DNA of 64,000 nucleotides from the NCBI GenBank assembly GCA_036381255.1, contig DASVDG010000106.1, positions 1 to 64,000 of the forward strand. Direction: 5' to 3'. The notes beneath the pieces were generated by a model that searched no databases, was not told where the DNA came from, and was given only the letters and a program-made list of their open reading frames with translations. Positions within the stretch are counted from its first letter, which is position 1; each line of letters starts with the position of its first letter. Shown here piece by piece: positions 55,408 to 64,000 of the stretch. The translations under genes and the position numbers were made by a program. The stretch comes from CALBZE01 sp036381255. GTDB taxonomy: Bacteria; Gemmatimonadota; Gemmatimonadetes; Longimicrobiales; RSA9.

Positions 55408-56775
55408 CTATCGGCCGCCGGCCGGCGTTCCTTCCTTGCCGGCGGCCATGCCCAGGAAGTAGGTCTGGCACGCGTGATCGATCAGCTCCTCCGAGAGCTC
55501 GGGCGGACGGTCGAAGAACGTCGCGGCGGCGATCAGGTGGTCGAGCAGGTCGCGCGGGTGACACGCCCGGGTGGGGAACCCGCGGGCGCCGTAGTACTCC
55601 CGGTAGATGTAGTCGACGGCGCCGGCGTCGAAGGCGATGCCCCGTTCGGCGCAGCAGCGACGGAAGATCTCGTCGTAGCGTTCGCGCGTCGGGTCCGGCA
55701 CGTGGATCTTGTACTGGATGCGGCGAAGGAACGCCTCGTCCACGAGCTGGTCGGGCGCGAGGTTGGTGCTGAAGACGAGCATGCAGTCGAAGGGGACCGG
55801 GAACTTGGCGCCGGTGTGGAGCGTGAGGAAGTCCACCGACTTCTCGAGCGGGACGATCCAGCGGTTGAGCAGGTCGGCCGCCGGCACGCGCTGGCGGCCG
55901 AAGTCGTCGATGATGAGAATGCCGCCGCACGCCTTGAGCTGGAACGGTGCCTGGTAGAGCTTCGTGTGCGGGTCGTACTGGAGGTCGAGCTGGTCCAGCG
56001 TGAGCTCGCCGCCGGTGATGACGAGCGGGCGCGAAACCCGTGCGAAGCGGGCGTCGTGCTCCGGCTCGCGGCGCAGCCATTCGGGACCGCCGCCCGGGAC
56101 CGTGCCCGGCGCCGGCCCGGGTGCGGGGCGGTGATAGACGGGGTCGTGCACGACGAGGGTGTGGCCGTTCACGTCGATGGCGTACGGCAGGTAGATCGCG
56201 CCGCCGACCATGCGGGCGATCGCCTCGGCGATCAGCGTCTTCCCGTTCCCCGGCTCGCCGTGGAGGAACAGCGATCGGGCGGCGTTCACGGCGGGGCCCA
56301 GGCGGTCGAAGAGGTCGTCGCCCATGACCACGTCGCGGAACCCCTCGCGCAGCCGGTCGCGCGTGATGCGGACGTTCCGGATCGACTGGAGCGCGATCCA
56401 GTGTCGGAACTGGTCGAGCGGCACCGGCGCCGGGCCGACGTACTGGCTCGATCCGAGGGCTTCGCGGGCGCGATCGCGCCCGGAGCCGGTGAGGTCGAAG
56501 ACGTATCCGCCGCGACTGTGCCCCCGCGTGCCGCGCACCTCGACGAGCATGCGCTGCTGGAGCGAGAGGAGCAGGTCGTCGAGGAGCGAGAAGGGGAGCC
56601 GGACCTCCTCCGTGAGCTGCTGGCCGGTCTTCGCGCCCTGGAGGTACATCGTCTTCAGCAGCAGGTCGATCACGGCCTCGGCGGACAGCCCGGTATCGCG
56701 CAGATTCCCCGGTACGGGCGGCGCGGCCGGCGGCCGGGCTTCCACGGGCGTCGGGAGGACGGGCATCTCACTCAT
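55408..56775 (-). CDS. AAA ATPase next to Tad pilus genes
   Basis: A 455-residue ATPase. Residues 25-120 form a winged-helix-like domain (LSAEAVIDLLLKTMYLQGAKTGQQLTE). The AAA part has Walker A LHGEPGNGKTLIAEA, Walker B GGILIIDDFGRQRVPAADLLNRW and sensor-type segments FSTNLAPDQLVDEAFLRRIQYKI. Similar ATPases of unknown client accompany Tad/Flp and type IV pilus genes in several phyla. It begins about 30 bp after the DUF192 gene and is likely the last gene of the pilus operon. Confidence 0.7.
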   Translation of the reverse strand: MSEMPVLPTPVEARPPAAPPVPGNLRDTGLSAEAVIDLLLKTMYLQGAKTGQQLTEEVRLPFSLLDDLLLSLQQRMLVEVRGTRGHSRGGYVFDLTGSGRDRAREALGSSQYVGPAPVPLDQFRHWIALQSIRNVRITRDRLREGFRDVVMGDDLFDRLGPAVNAARSLFLHGEPGNGKTLIAEAIARMVGGAIYLPYAIDVNGHTLVVHDPVYHRPAPGPAPGTVPGGGPEWLRREPEHDARFARVSRPLVITGGELTLDQLDLQYDPHTKLYQAPFQLKACGGILIIDDFGRQRVPAADLLNRWIVPLEKSVDFLTLHTGAKFPVPFDCMLVFSTNLAPDQLVDEAFLRRIQYKIHVPDPTRERYDEIFRRCCAERGIAFDAGAVDYIYREYYGARGFPTRACHPRDLLDHLIAAATFFDRPPELSEELIDHACQTYFLGMAAGKEGTPAGGR

Positions 56776-56808
56776 CTGCGGCTCCTGGGGAGGAGGGGGG
56801 ACGCGGCC

Positions 56809-57177
56809 TCATGCGTCGTCGGCGACGGGGTGCCAGACGAGCCGGTCGTGCTCCCGGGTGCCGGTGCGGTCGAGCGCGCCCGCCGGCAGCTCGAGCGTGT
56901 GCGCCGCGGCCGCGTGCAGCCGGGTGCGGCGACCGGGCGGCAGCGCCGCGTACACGGCGATGATGCGTCCCGTCCGGTCGAGCACGGCGATGTCCAGCGG
57001 GTATCGCATCCCTACGGTGTGGATGGCCGGGCTGCCGAGGAGCAGCATCCCTTCGCCGTCGCGGATTCGGGGCCGGCCGAGCAGGCCGCGCAGGCGGAGC
57101 CACCATCGGTCGGCCATCCCGATGCGCGTGCCGAGCTCGCGGCCGCGGTCCACGTTCTCGACGCGCACGTACCTCAT
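56809..57177 (-). CDS. DUF192 family protein
   Basis: A 122-residue protein: GTRIGMADRWWLRLRGLLGRPRI, GEGMLLLGSPAIHTVGMRYPLDIAVLDRTGRII, and AAHTLELPAGAL. The G.L..P....GEG.....IHT..M..PLD....D..G.I pattern is DUF192, a small beta fold of unknown function, often found at the end of tad operons in Gram-negative bacteria. The ATG overlaps the stop of tadC. Confidence 0.85.
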   Translation of the reverse strand: MRYVRVENVDRGRELGTRIGMADRWWLRLRGLLGRPRIRDGEGMLLLGSPAIHTVGMRYPLDIAVLDRTGRIIAVYAALPPGRRTRLHAAAAHTLELPAGALDRTGTREHDRLVWHPVADDA

Positions 57178-58106
57178 ACGAGCGACCTCAGCGCCTCGAA
57201 GATCTGGATGAGCGCGGGGCCGAGCACGACGACGAACAGGGCGGGGAAGATGCAGAACACGAGCGGGAACACGAGCTTGATCGTCGTCTTCGCCGCGGCC
57301 TCCTCCGCGCGCTGCCGTCGCTTCGTGCGCAGCGCGTCGGCGTGGACGCGGAGCGCGCGGGCGATCGAGGTGCCGAACCGGTCCGTCTGGATCAGCATGG
57401 CCGTCAGCGCGCGGAAATCCGTCAACCCGGTCCGCTCGCCGAGGTTGCGCAGCGCCTCATCGCGGGCGGAGCCGGTGCGGATCTCGAGGTTCACGAGGGC
57501 GAGCTCCTCGCTCATGTTCCGGCTGACGTGGTGGATCTCCTGCGACACGCGGAGCAGCGCGTGGTTGAGCCCGAGCCCGGCCTCGACGCAGACGACGAGC
57601 AGGTCGAGCGTGTCCGGGAGCGCCTTCTGGAGATCCTTCTGCCGTTTGCGCATGCGGTGGCGGACCGCGAACGTCGGCGCGATCCAGCCGAGTGCCGCGA
57701 GCCAGAGCGTGCCCAGCGCCACGGAGGTCATGCGCGCGCCGAACAGCGGGAGGAGCACGATCCCGGCGGCGCCCAGACCGAGGACGAGCACGGCGCGGAT
57801 CCCCCAGTAGTAGGTGACCGCGCTCGGCTTGCGATACCCGGCGCGTACCAGGAACTGGCGCACTTCGCTCGAGTCGGTGCGGTTGCGCTGGATCCGCTCG
57901 CCGAGCACGCGGACCAGAGTCTCGAACTGCTCGCGCCCGGCCTGCCGGCGCCGCCGGGCGGGCGCGTCGTTCGACCCGACGCCGAGCCGCTCCAGCTCCG
58001 CGAGCTGCCGGTCGAGCGCCCGCGGGCGGGCAGGGATCACGGCCGTGGCCGCGACCACGAGCAGCGCGACGGTGGTGGCGATGAGCCCGACGACGACGAA
58101 GATCAC
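57174..58106 (-). CDS. tadC: TadC-like type II secretion F-domain inner-membrane protein
   Basis: A 310-residue membrane protein with a T2SSF domain: LGWIAPTFAVRHRMRKRQKDLQKALPDTLDLLVVCVEAGLGLNHALLRVS, then RNLGERTGLTDFRALTAMLIQTDRFGTSIARALRVHADALR and RAEEAAAKTTIKLVFPLVFCIFPALFVVVLGP. This is the TadC half of the Tad platform. It pairs with TadB encoded 22 bp upstream and moves pilin in response to the TadA ATPase. Confidence 0.93.
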   Translation of the reverse strand: MIFVVVGLIATTVALLVVAATAVIPARPRALDRQLAELERLGVGSNDAPARRRRQAGREQFETLVRVLGERIQRNRTDSSEVRQFLVRAGYRKPSAVTYYWGIRAVLVLGLGAAGIVLLPLFGARMTSVALGTLWLAALGWIAPTFAVRHRMRKRQKDLQKALPDTLDLLVVCVEAGLGLNHALLRVSQEIHHVSRNMSEELALVNLEIRTGSARDEALRNLGERTGLTDFRALTAMLIQTDRFGTSIARALRVHADALRTKRRQRAEEAAAKTTIKLVFPLVFCIFPALFVVVLGPALIQIFEALRSLV

Positions 58107-58128
58107 GCCTGCCTCCCTCCCGGCCTCC

Positions 58129-59121
58129 TCAGATCTCGATGTTGATGATCTTGCGGATCCACAGGTATCCCAGGAACTGCATCACGGCCCCGGTCACGAG
58201 CAGGAAATGGCCGATCCGCTCGCGGAACAGCGTCAGGATGTAGTCCGGGTTCAGCACGAAGATGACCGAGCCCACGGCGATCGGGAGCACGACCAGGATG
58301 TAGCCGCTCAGCCGCCCCTGCGCCGTGTACGCGCGCAGCTGCCGGCGGATCACGAAGCGGGCGCGGATCGTGTGCGCGATGTTGTCCAGGATCTCCGCGA
58401 GATTGCCGCCGACCTCGCGCTGGACGAGGATCGCCGTGACCATGATGCGTACGTCGACCAGGTCGATGCGGTCGGTCAGGCCGAGCAGCGCATCGTCGAA
58501 CGGCAGCCCGAAGCGCTGCTCCTCGAAGACCGTCCGGAACTCGCCCGCGACGGGGTCGGCCGTCTCCTCCGCGACCATCCTCATTCCGGACGCGAGCGGG
58601 TGCCCGGCGCGGATCGCACGGCCGAGCAGGTCGATCGCGTCCGGGAGCTGCTCCTCGAAGGCGCGGAACCGGAGCGTCCGCTTGCGTCGCACGAAGCCGT
58701 ACGGCGCGAGCGCGCCGAGTGCGGCCGCCGGCACCGCGAGCGAGGGGCGCGCGGTCACGATCAGCGTGGCGAACCCGAACGCGGCCGAGAAGCCGGCCGC
58801 GGTCACGAGAAACGATGACGCCCTCCACGGGAGCCCCGCCTGCTGGAGCAGGATCTCGATGTCCCGCAGGTGGGGGAATCGCGTGACGATCGGCCGCAGC
58901 CACCGGTTCTCGGCGAGCTTGGGTGCGCGAAGCAGCGTCGCGCCTTCGGCGCCGGCCGCCGCGGGCTCGCCGGCCAGGGACCGCAGACGGCTGAGCATGT
59001 CGCGCCGCCGCGCCCGCTCGCGCAGCGCCTCCCAGCCGAGGGCGAGCGAGACCGACCCGAGCGAAGCGGCCAGGAAGACCAGCAAGGCCACGATCCATGC
59101 CGGGACGGCGGAGTTCACCAC
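58129..59121 (-). CDS. tadB: TadB-like type II secretion F-domain inner-membrane protein
   Basis: A 330-residue membrane protein with two N-terminal membrane regions and the T2SSF domain (FEEQLPDAIDLLGRAIRAGHPLASGMRMVAEETADPVAGEFRTVFEEQRFGL, VREVGGNLAEILDNIAHTIRARF), ending LVTGAVMQFLGYLWIRKIINIEI. It is the TadB half of the platform. Its start overlaps the tadA stop, showing coupled translation. Confidence 0.93.
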   Translation of the reverse strand: MVNSAVPAWIVALLVFLAASLGSVSLALGWEALRERARRRDMLSRLRSLAGEPAAAGAEGATLLRAPKLAENRWLRPIVTRFPHLRDIEILLQQAGLPWRASSFLVTAAGFSAAFGFATLIVTARPSLAVPAAALGALAPYGFVRRKRTLRFRAFEEQLPDAIDLLGRAIRAGHPLASGMRMVAEETADPVAGEFRTVFEEQRFGLPFDDALLGLTDRIDLVDVRIMVTAILVQREVGGNLAEILDNIAHTIRARFVIRRQLRAYTAQGRLSGYILVVLPIAVGSVIFVLNPDYILTLFRERIGHFLLVTGAVMQFLGYLWIRKIINIEI

Positions 59122-60539
59122 GGGTCGCCTCCCGGGAGGCCGTCGAGGTCGGCGAAGAGCAGGTGGGAGAGCTCGACGCCGTACGCGCGCAGCCGGTCCG
59201 CGAAGCGCGGGCGGATACCCGTGGCGCGGAACCGGCCGCGCACGCGCCCGTCATCGGTCACGCCCTGCCGCTCGAACTCGTAGATGTCCTGCATCGTGAT
59301 GACGTCGCCTTCCATCCCGACGATCTCCGAGATCGTCGTGACCCGCCGGCTCCCGTCCGAGAGGCGCGCGACCTGGATCACGACCTGGATCGCGCTCGCG
59401 ATCTGCTGGCGCATCGCCTTGTCCGGCAGGTTCAGCCCGGCCATCGAGATCATGGTCTCCAGGCGGCTCAGCGCGTCGCGCGGCGAGTTGGCGTGCAGCG
59501 TCGTGAGCGAGCCGTCGTGCCCGGTGTTCATCGCCTGGAGCATGTCCACCGCCTCCGCACCGCGCACCTCGCCGACGATGATCCGGTCCGGCCGCATGCG
59601 AAGCGAGTTGATCAGCAGCAGCCGCTGCGAGACCTCGCCCTGCCCCTCGATGTTGGCCGGGCGCGTTTCCAGACGCACCACGTGCGGCTGCCGGAGCTGG
59701 AGCTCCGCCGAATCCTCGATCGTGATGATCCGCTCGTCGGCCGGGATGAACGACGAGAGGATGTTGAGCAGCGTCGTCTTGCCCGCGCCGGTCCCGCCCG
59801 AGATCAGCACGTTCAGCCGCGCGCGAACCACACCGCGGAGCAGCTCGAGCATCGGCTCGGACATCGAGCCGCCCTTCAGCAGATCCTCGCCCGTCAGCGT
59901 GTCGCGTTTGAACTTGCGGATCGACAGGTGCGGCCCGTCCACCGCGAGCGGCGGGATGATGGCGTTCACGCGCGAGCCGTCCGGGAGTCGCGCGTCGACC
60001 ATCGGCGACGAGTCGTCGATGCGGCGGCCGACGGCCGAGACGATCCGGTCGATCACCTGGAGCAGGTGGCGATCGTTCTGGAACCGCACGTCCGTCGGGT
60101 GGAGCTTGCCGCGCCGCTCGATCATGACCTGCCGGTACGTGTTGACCAGGATGTCGGACACGTCCGGGTCCTTCATCAGCGGCTCGAGCGGGCCGAGTCC
60201 GAAGATCTCGTCCAGGACCTGCTGGACCAGCCCTTCCCGCTCATCGAAGTTGAGCGGGATGGATTCCTGGGCGAGCAGCTCCTGGACGACCGTGCGGATG
60301 CCGGAGACGAGCTGCTCACGGTCGAGACGCTCGAGGTCCGACAGGTTGAGGCGCTCGATCAGGCGCCGGTGGATCCGCCCCTTGATCGACGGGATCTCGC
60401 CGTCCTCCGCGGCGCGCTCCCCGGTCCCGCGGTCGGATGCGGTTACCCCGGCCGTCGCGCCCGCCGGCGGTGCGACCGGGGCATCGAGTGCCGGCAGCTC
60501 CCACGGCAGTCGCGGCATCGGTTCCTGGCGCTCACTCAT
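59115..60539 (-). CDS. cpaF: CpaF/TadA pilus assembly ATPase
   Basis: A 474-residue secretion ATPase. The N-terminal domain includes LNLSDLERLDREQLVSGIRTVVQELLAQ; core: GLGPLEPLMKDPDVSDILVNTY, Walker A GGTGAGKTT (about 248-256), Asp box IITIEDSAELQLRQPHVVRLETRP, Walker B RMRPDRIIVGEVRGAEAVDMLQAMNTGHDGSLTTLHANSPRDAL with the His box. It powers Tad pilus assembly. Located between CpaE-type and TadB genes in standard order. Confidence 0.95.
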   Translation of the reverse strand: MSERQEPMPRLPWELPALDAPVAPPAGATAGVTASDRGTGERAAEDGEIPSIKGRIHRRLIERLNLSDLERLDREQLVSGIRTVVQELLAQESIPLNFDEREGLVQQVLDEIFGLGPLEPLMKDPDVSDILVNTYRQVMIERRGKLHPTDVRFQNDRHLLQVIDRIVSAVGRRIDDSSPMVDARLPDGSRVNAIIPPLAVDGPHLSIRKFKRDTLTGEDLLKGGSMSEPMLELLRGVVRARLNVLISGGTGAGKTTLLNILSSFIPADERIITIEDSAELQLRQPHVVRLETRPANIEGQGEVSQRLLLINSLRMRPDRIIVGEVRGAEAVDMLQAMNTGHDGSLTTLHANSPRDALSRLETMISMAGLNLPDKAMRQQIASAIQVVIQVARLSDGSRRVTTISEIVGMEGDVITMQDIYEFERQGVTDDGRVRGRFRATGIRPRFADRLRAYGVELSHLLFADLDGLPGGDPW

Positions 60540-60545
60540 GGGCGA

Positions 60546-61790
60546 TCACTCCCGGCCGGCCCGCGCGAAGCGGCGCCGCATGCCCCGAACGGGCGCGGCG
60601 AGCGTGCGCAGCAGCGCGCCGCCTCGCGCCGCGTGTTCCAGCTCGACATCCGCCAGATCCGCCGCGAGCTCCCGGATCTGACGCGCCAGCGTCGAAGGTT
60701 GATGGAGGACGAGCGGCGTCCCGTGCGCGGACGCCCGCGCCATCGCCTCCCGGTCCTCGGCCAGCGTGCGGTGGACCGGCAGCTCGAGCGCGGCCTCCAC
60801 CTCCCGCAGCGAGATGGAGCCGGTGGGCTCGTATCGGTTGATGACGAGCCGGATCCGCTCCGGCGTCCGCGCGCCGACCCGGTCGAGGATCGGCACGCAG
60901 CGCTTCAGGTTGCGGAGCGAGGAGAGGTTGAGCTGCGTGACCGCGACGACGCGGTCCGCTCGCTCGAGCGCCGCGGCGGTGTGCGCGGCGCCCGGCCGGG
61001 CGGCATCGATCACCGTGAAGGCGTAGCGGCGGCGCAGGAAGGCGAGGATCGCGCGCATCGGCTCGATGCCGATCGCCTCGCCGATCGCCGGGTAGAGCGG
61101 CGCGGCGAGGACGTGGATCCCGGAGCCGTGCGGCTGCACGTACGAGCCCAGCAGCTCGGGGTCCAGGCGGTGCAGGTTCTTCGCCAGGTCGATCAGGCTG
61201 TACCGCGGCTCCAGGCCGAGGACCAGCGCGATCTCGCCCAGCTGCAGGTCCAGGTCGACGAGCACCGTACGCTCGCCGGTCAACCGGTGCAGCTCGATGG
61301 CGACGTTCGTGGCCAGCGTCGTCGTGCCGTCGCCGCCCTTCGCGGCGAGGAAGGTGAAGACCTGGCCGGGCCGGTCCGGCTCGCCGGCGGCGCCGCCGAG
61401 ATAGCGCAGTACGCGACCGATCGCGTCCGCCAGCTCCTCCGCGGCGAACGGCCGCCGCAGGTACTCGCCGATGCCGGCGCGCATCGCGGCGATCAGCGTC
61501 TCCGACGCGAGCTCGGGCCCGATGCCGATAACGCGTCTCGCCCGGTTGTGCTCGGTCAGGAACCGGACGAACTCGATGGCCGTCTGGGTGTCGGCCGAGA
61601 GGTCGACGAACACGAGCTCGGCGTTCACCTCCCGGAGTCGGCGGACCTCCTGGTCCGATAGCTCGGCAAGCGGGGTCGCGATCTCGAGCGAGACCGCGAC
61701 CTGCGGGTGCGCGCCCAGCTCCGCCCGCACCTGGTCGCGCAGGCCGGCATCGGTCGTGACGATCACCGAACGGTACGTTCGCGGCTGCAT
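60546..61790 (-). CDS. cpaE: CpaE/TadZ-like localisation ATPase
   Basis: A 414-residue protein: an N-terminal receiver-like domain (about 1-130, AELVFVDLSADTQTAIEFVRFL, MRAGIGEYLRRPFAAEELADAI) with atypical phospho-acceptor region, then a MinD/ParA-type ATPase starting VFTFLAAKGGDGTTTLATNVA (deviant Walker A with KGGDGTTT) and VLVDLDLQLGEIALVLGLEPRYSLIDLA. Such proteins place the Tad machine at the pole. ATG 61790 follows GGGGAAGCC. Confidence 0.92.
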   Translation of the reverse strand: MQPRTYRSVIVTTDAGLRDQVRAELGAHPQVAVSLEIATPLAELSDQEVRRLREVNAELVFVDLSADTQTAIEFVRFLTEHNRARRVIGIGPELASETLIAAMRAGIGEYLRRPFAAEELADAIGRVLRYLGGAAGEPDRPGQVFTFLAAKGGDGTTTLATNVAIELHRLTGERTVLVDLDLQLGEIALVLGLEPRYSLIDLAKNLHRLDPELLGSYVQPHGSGIHVLAAPLYPAIGEAIGIEPMRAILAFLRRRYAFTVIDAARPGAAHTAAALERADRVVAVTQLNLSSLRNLKRCVPILDRVGARTPERIRLVINRYEPTGSISLREVEAALELPVHRTLAEDREAMARASAHGTPLVLHQPSTLARQIRELAADLADVELEHAARGGALLRTLAAPVRGMRRRFARAGRE

Positions 61791-61807
61791 GGCTTCCCCG
61801 TTCGCCG

Positions 61808-62983
61808 CTATTCGACGAGGCGCAGGAACTTGACCAGCGACCCGCTCCCCGGCGCGTTGCCGCCGACGCCTTCCGTGTAATAGAGGAACCGCCCCGTCAC
61901 CGGGTCGCGCCGCGTCGCCTGCTCCTCGATGAAGAAGAGCGCGAAGTTGTTGAACGTGATCGTCGTCTTGCCGGGGTCCGTGATCGCCGCCGGATCGTAC
62001 AGCGGGACGATGATGACCCTCGGGCTGTCCAGCCAGTTGGCGTACTTGGAGCCCTGGACGGAGTTCGTCGTCTCGTCCCAGTAGGCGTCGGGATCCTGCG
62101 CGATCAGGTCCTCCATCCCCTGTATCGTGGGTCCGACCATGTCGCCGGTCTTGTTGTCCACCTCGTACTCGGTGCCGAGGTCGATCACGAGCGGGTTGCA
62201 CGTCGCGATGTTCGTGCGGTAATCGGACGCGCCCGGGTTGCTCCCCGGGATCACCCACGGCTGGAAGAAGCTGGCGATCCCGGAGTTCTGCGGGTCGGTG
62301 TGCTTCAGGACGACCCGGCGGCCGTAGTCGTTGTCGTACGTGTATCCCCTGGAATCGGGGCTCCCATCGCGGAACGAGCTGCCGAACCCGGTCTCGCCGG
62401 AAGCATCGGTGTCGAAGCGCTGGTAGCGGTCGCCGCTCGCGGGGTCGTAGCTCCAGATCTCGTCCTCATCCCAGATCCGGTTGCCGTTGACGTCGTTGTC
62501 GGCATCCTCCCAGAGGTCGGGGATCGTGAACGGCTTGACGCATTTGGCCGATCCGGTCGACGCGGCCACCGCGGCCGCCTGTGCGCTGACCGCCATCGTC
62601 TCGACGCCGAAGATCCGCGCGAACCACGTGGCCAGCCCGGCCCGGCGGACCGTGACCCGTACCTTCTCCTCGTCCGGCAGGACCTGCACGGTCACCTCGC
62701 CCGGATCGATCGAGTCGTTGCGGATGAGGTTGCGGGTCGCGAAATCGAGGGCACGCTCCCGCGCCGGCTCGACCGCCTCGGCCGGGTCGAACTCGAGGAA
62801 CGCGCTCGCCCCGGCGAGCGCGGCCGCATCGGCCGCCCGCTGCGCCTCGCCCCGCGCCGTGAACGCGCGCCCGAGATCGATGACGAGGCCGAGCACGGCG
62901 ATGAGCGCCACGAGGCACACGGCCAGGAACGCCATCGCCTGTCCCGGCCTGGACTGCAAGCGAAGTGGATGCCGTGTATTCAT
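61808..62983 (-). CDS. TadG/TadE-like pilus-associated protein with Asp-rich insert
   Basis: A 391-residue protein. Start at ATG 62983: RLQSRPGQAMAFLAVCLVALIAVLGLVIDLGRAFTARGEAQRAADAAALAGASA, the TadG/Flp-associated N-terminal membrane helix and helical domain (PF13400). A calcium-loop-like stretch DADNDVNGNRIWDEDE follows about residue 180. The C-terminal half is extracellular and rich in Asp/Asn/Tyr with few family landmarks. It starts 5 bp after the secretin stop. Confidence 0.82.
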   Translation of the reverse strand: MNTRHPLRLQSRPGQAMAFLAVCLVALIAVLGLVIDLGRAFTARGEAQRAADAAALAGASAFLEFDPAEAVEPARERALDFATRNLIRNDSIDPGEVTVQVLPDEEKVRVTVRRAGLATWFARIFGVETMAVSAQAAAVAASTGSAKCVKPFTIPDLWEDADNDVNGNRIWDEDEIWSYDPASGDRYQRFDTDASGETGFGSSFRDGSPDSRGYTYDNDYGRRVVLKHTDPQNSGIASFFQPWVIPGSNPGASDYRTNIATCNPLVIDLGTEYEVDNKTGDMVGPTIQGMEDLIAQDPDAYWDETTNSVQGSKYANWLDSPRVIIVPLYDPAAITDPGKTTITFNNFALFFIEEQATRRDPVTGRFLYYTEGVGGNAPGSGSLVKFLRLVE

Positions 62984-62988
62984 CTTCA

Positions 62989-64000
62989 CTACCGTGGATT
63001 CCGCGAAATCGTGTCCGGATCGATGTCGAAGCGGCGGAGCCACTCGTCCCAGTTCCAGAGGTACGGTTCGCCGGTCGGGAGCGGCGGCGGCGTTTCGCTC
63101 GGCTCGACGAGATGCGGGGTCACGAGCACCAGGAGCTCGGTGCGCTCCTGCCGCAGGTCCTTCGACCGGAACAGCGCGCCGAGGATCGGGATGTCGCCGA
63201 GGATCGGGATCTTCGAGAGATTGTCGCGGATCGAGTTGTCGATCAGCCCGGCGATCGCGAGGTGCTGCCCCGGCCGAAGCTCGACCTCCGTCTGCGCCCG
63301 GCGGGTGACCAGGCTCGGCACCTGGAACCCGTTCAGCGTGAGGCCGTTCGCGAAGTTCAGCGACGACACCTCGGGCGCGACGGCCAGGCGGATCGCCCCG
63401 TTCGACTGGATCTCCGGGACGAACCGGAGGCGCACGCCGAACTCCTTCCAGACGATCGTGATCGCGTTGACGTCGCCGCCCTGCACGACGGGGAAGGGGA
63501 ACTCGCCGCCGGCGAGGAACGAGGCCTCCTGGCCGTCGAGCGCGAGCAGGTTCGGCTCCGCCAGGACCTTGAACAGCCCGCGCGTGCGGAGCGCGTGGAC
63601 CAGCACCTCGAGCTCCGCGTCTTCGTCGAAGAGGAAGAGCCGGACGAGCCCGTCCGAGAAGCTCTCGAAATCGGAGTCCGGGTCGTCCAGATCGTCCAGG
63701 TCGTTCGCATCCCCGATGAAGAGCTCCGCGTCGAACTCCTCGAGCGCGCTGCGGCTCACCTCCGCGAAGCGGACCTGGAGCAGGACCTGGCGCTCGCCAG
63801 CGGCGACGAGGTCCGAGACGACGTTCGCGCCCGTCGCCTTCGCGATCTCGATCGCCCGCTCGGCGACGGTCTCCGTATGGACGGGGCCGGAGAGGAAGAT
63901 CGTGCCGCCGCTCACCGTCACGTCGATCGGGTCGTCCGGGAAGATGCGCCGCAGGTGGCGCTCGAGCGTCTCGCCGTCCGGCGTGACCTCGACGGTGTAG
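62989..64000 (-). CDS. CpaC/RcpA-type secretin of the Tad system (N-terminus outside window)
   Basis: 337 codons of a secretin that begins beyond the right edge. It contains a BON-like/N domain (DVTVSGGTIFLSGPVHTETVAERAIEIA, VSDLVAAGERQVLLQVRFAEVSRSAL) and the secretin domain: LVHALRTRGLFKVLAEPNLLALDGQEASFLAGGEFPFPVVQ, VRLRFVPEI, LRPGQHLAIAGLIDNSIRDNLSKIPILGDIPILGALFRSKDLRQERTELLVLVTPHLV. It forms the outer-membrane pore for the pilus. ATG 63921 in the frame is internal, since the open frame continues to the edge with family-like sequence. Confidence 0.93.
   Translation of the reverse strand, partial: YTVEVTPDGETLERHLRRIFPDDPIDVTVSGGTIFLSGPVHTETVAERAIEIAKATGANVVSDLVAAGERQVLLQVRFAEVSRSALEEFDAELFIGDANDLDDLDDPDSDFESFSDGLVRLFLFDEDAELEVLVHALRTRGLFKVLAEPNLLALDGQEASFLAGGEFPFPVVQGGDVNAITIVWKEFGVRLRFVPEIQSNGAIRLAVAPEVSSLNFANGLTLNGFQVPSLVTRRAQTEVELRPGQHLAIAGLIDNSIRDNLSKIPILGDIPILGALFRSKDLRQERTELLVLVTPHLVEPSETPPPLPTGEPYLWNWDEWLRRFDIDPDTISRNPR

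Noticed and set aside
1..64000. tRNA or rRNA genes, including at the prophage ends
   Set aside because: No cloverleaf-like or rRNA sequence was recognised by eye; the prophage uses a protein gene as target. A tRNA scan would settle this.

Overview
The window comes from a very GC-rich bacterial chromosome. It carries SusC/SusD-type and other TonB-dependent outer-membrane receptors, secreted M28 and S41 peptidases, a DUF4097 surface-type beta protein and a Tad/Flp pilus locus. This gene content fits a Gram-negative, peptide-feeding soil-type bacterium, most like Gemmatimonadota. That placement is an inference from gene content and base composition; there is no rRNA in the window.

Layout. 1-6.1 kb: the tail of an amidohydrolase, then two tandem paralogous TonB receptors. 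6.6-9.5 kb: a sulfurtransferase, a SufU-type Fe-S scaffold and a DUF4097 protein. 9.6-18.9 kb: PhzF-like isomerase (minus strand), M28 peptidase, a strange tandem array of short hairpins, a site-2 protease with CBS domains, a Nudix hydrolase, an AAA ATPase, thyA and a folA with a large insert. 19.4-25 kb (minus strand): N-acyl-D-amino-acid deacylase, S41 protease, TPR lipoprotein and an IclR regulator. These diverge from a SusC/SusD pair followed by AtuA-type genes and an enoyl-CoA hydratase. Together this looks like a peptide or acyl-compound uptake and breakdown locus.

33.6-50.8 kb: the main event. recQ is split in helicase motif V by a 15,425-bp prophage-like element of visibly lower GC. 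Joining the two host halves restores a 599-codon recQ. The element has a serine integrase with a ribbon-helix-helix gene on the plus strand, and a minus-strand late region: sigma-like zinc protein, HNH, TerS, TerL, 2-TM protein, portal, protease, capsid, connectors, tail tube, frameshifted tail chaperone, tape measure. No tail-tip, lysis or replication genes are present. Three features stand out. (1) The integrase reading frame runs through the attachment site, so integration exchanges its 3' end. (2) A 32-bp motif with invariant spacing precedes each late gene block, suggesting a phage-specific promoter, and the element encodes its own sigma-like protein. (3) An iteron-like repeat cluster lies in the divergent control region.

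50.9-64 kb: host genes resume with acyl-CoA dehydrogenase, RNase G/E, ribosomal proteins L21 and L27, small membrane proteins, and a minus-strand Tad pilus operon (secretin, TadG-like, CpaE/TadZ, CpaF/TadA, TadB, TadC, DUF192, AAA ATPase) that runs off the right edge.
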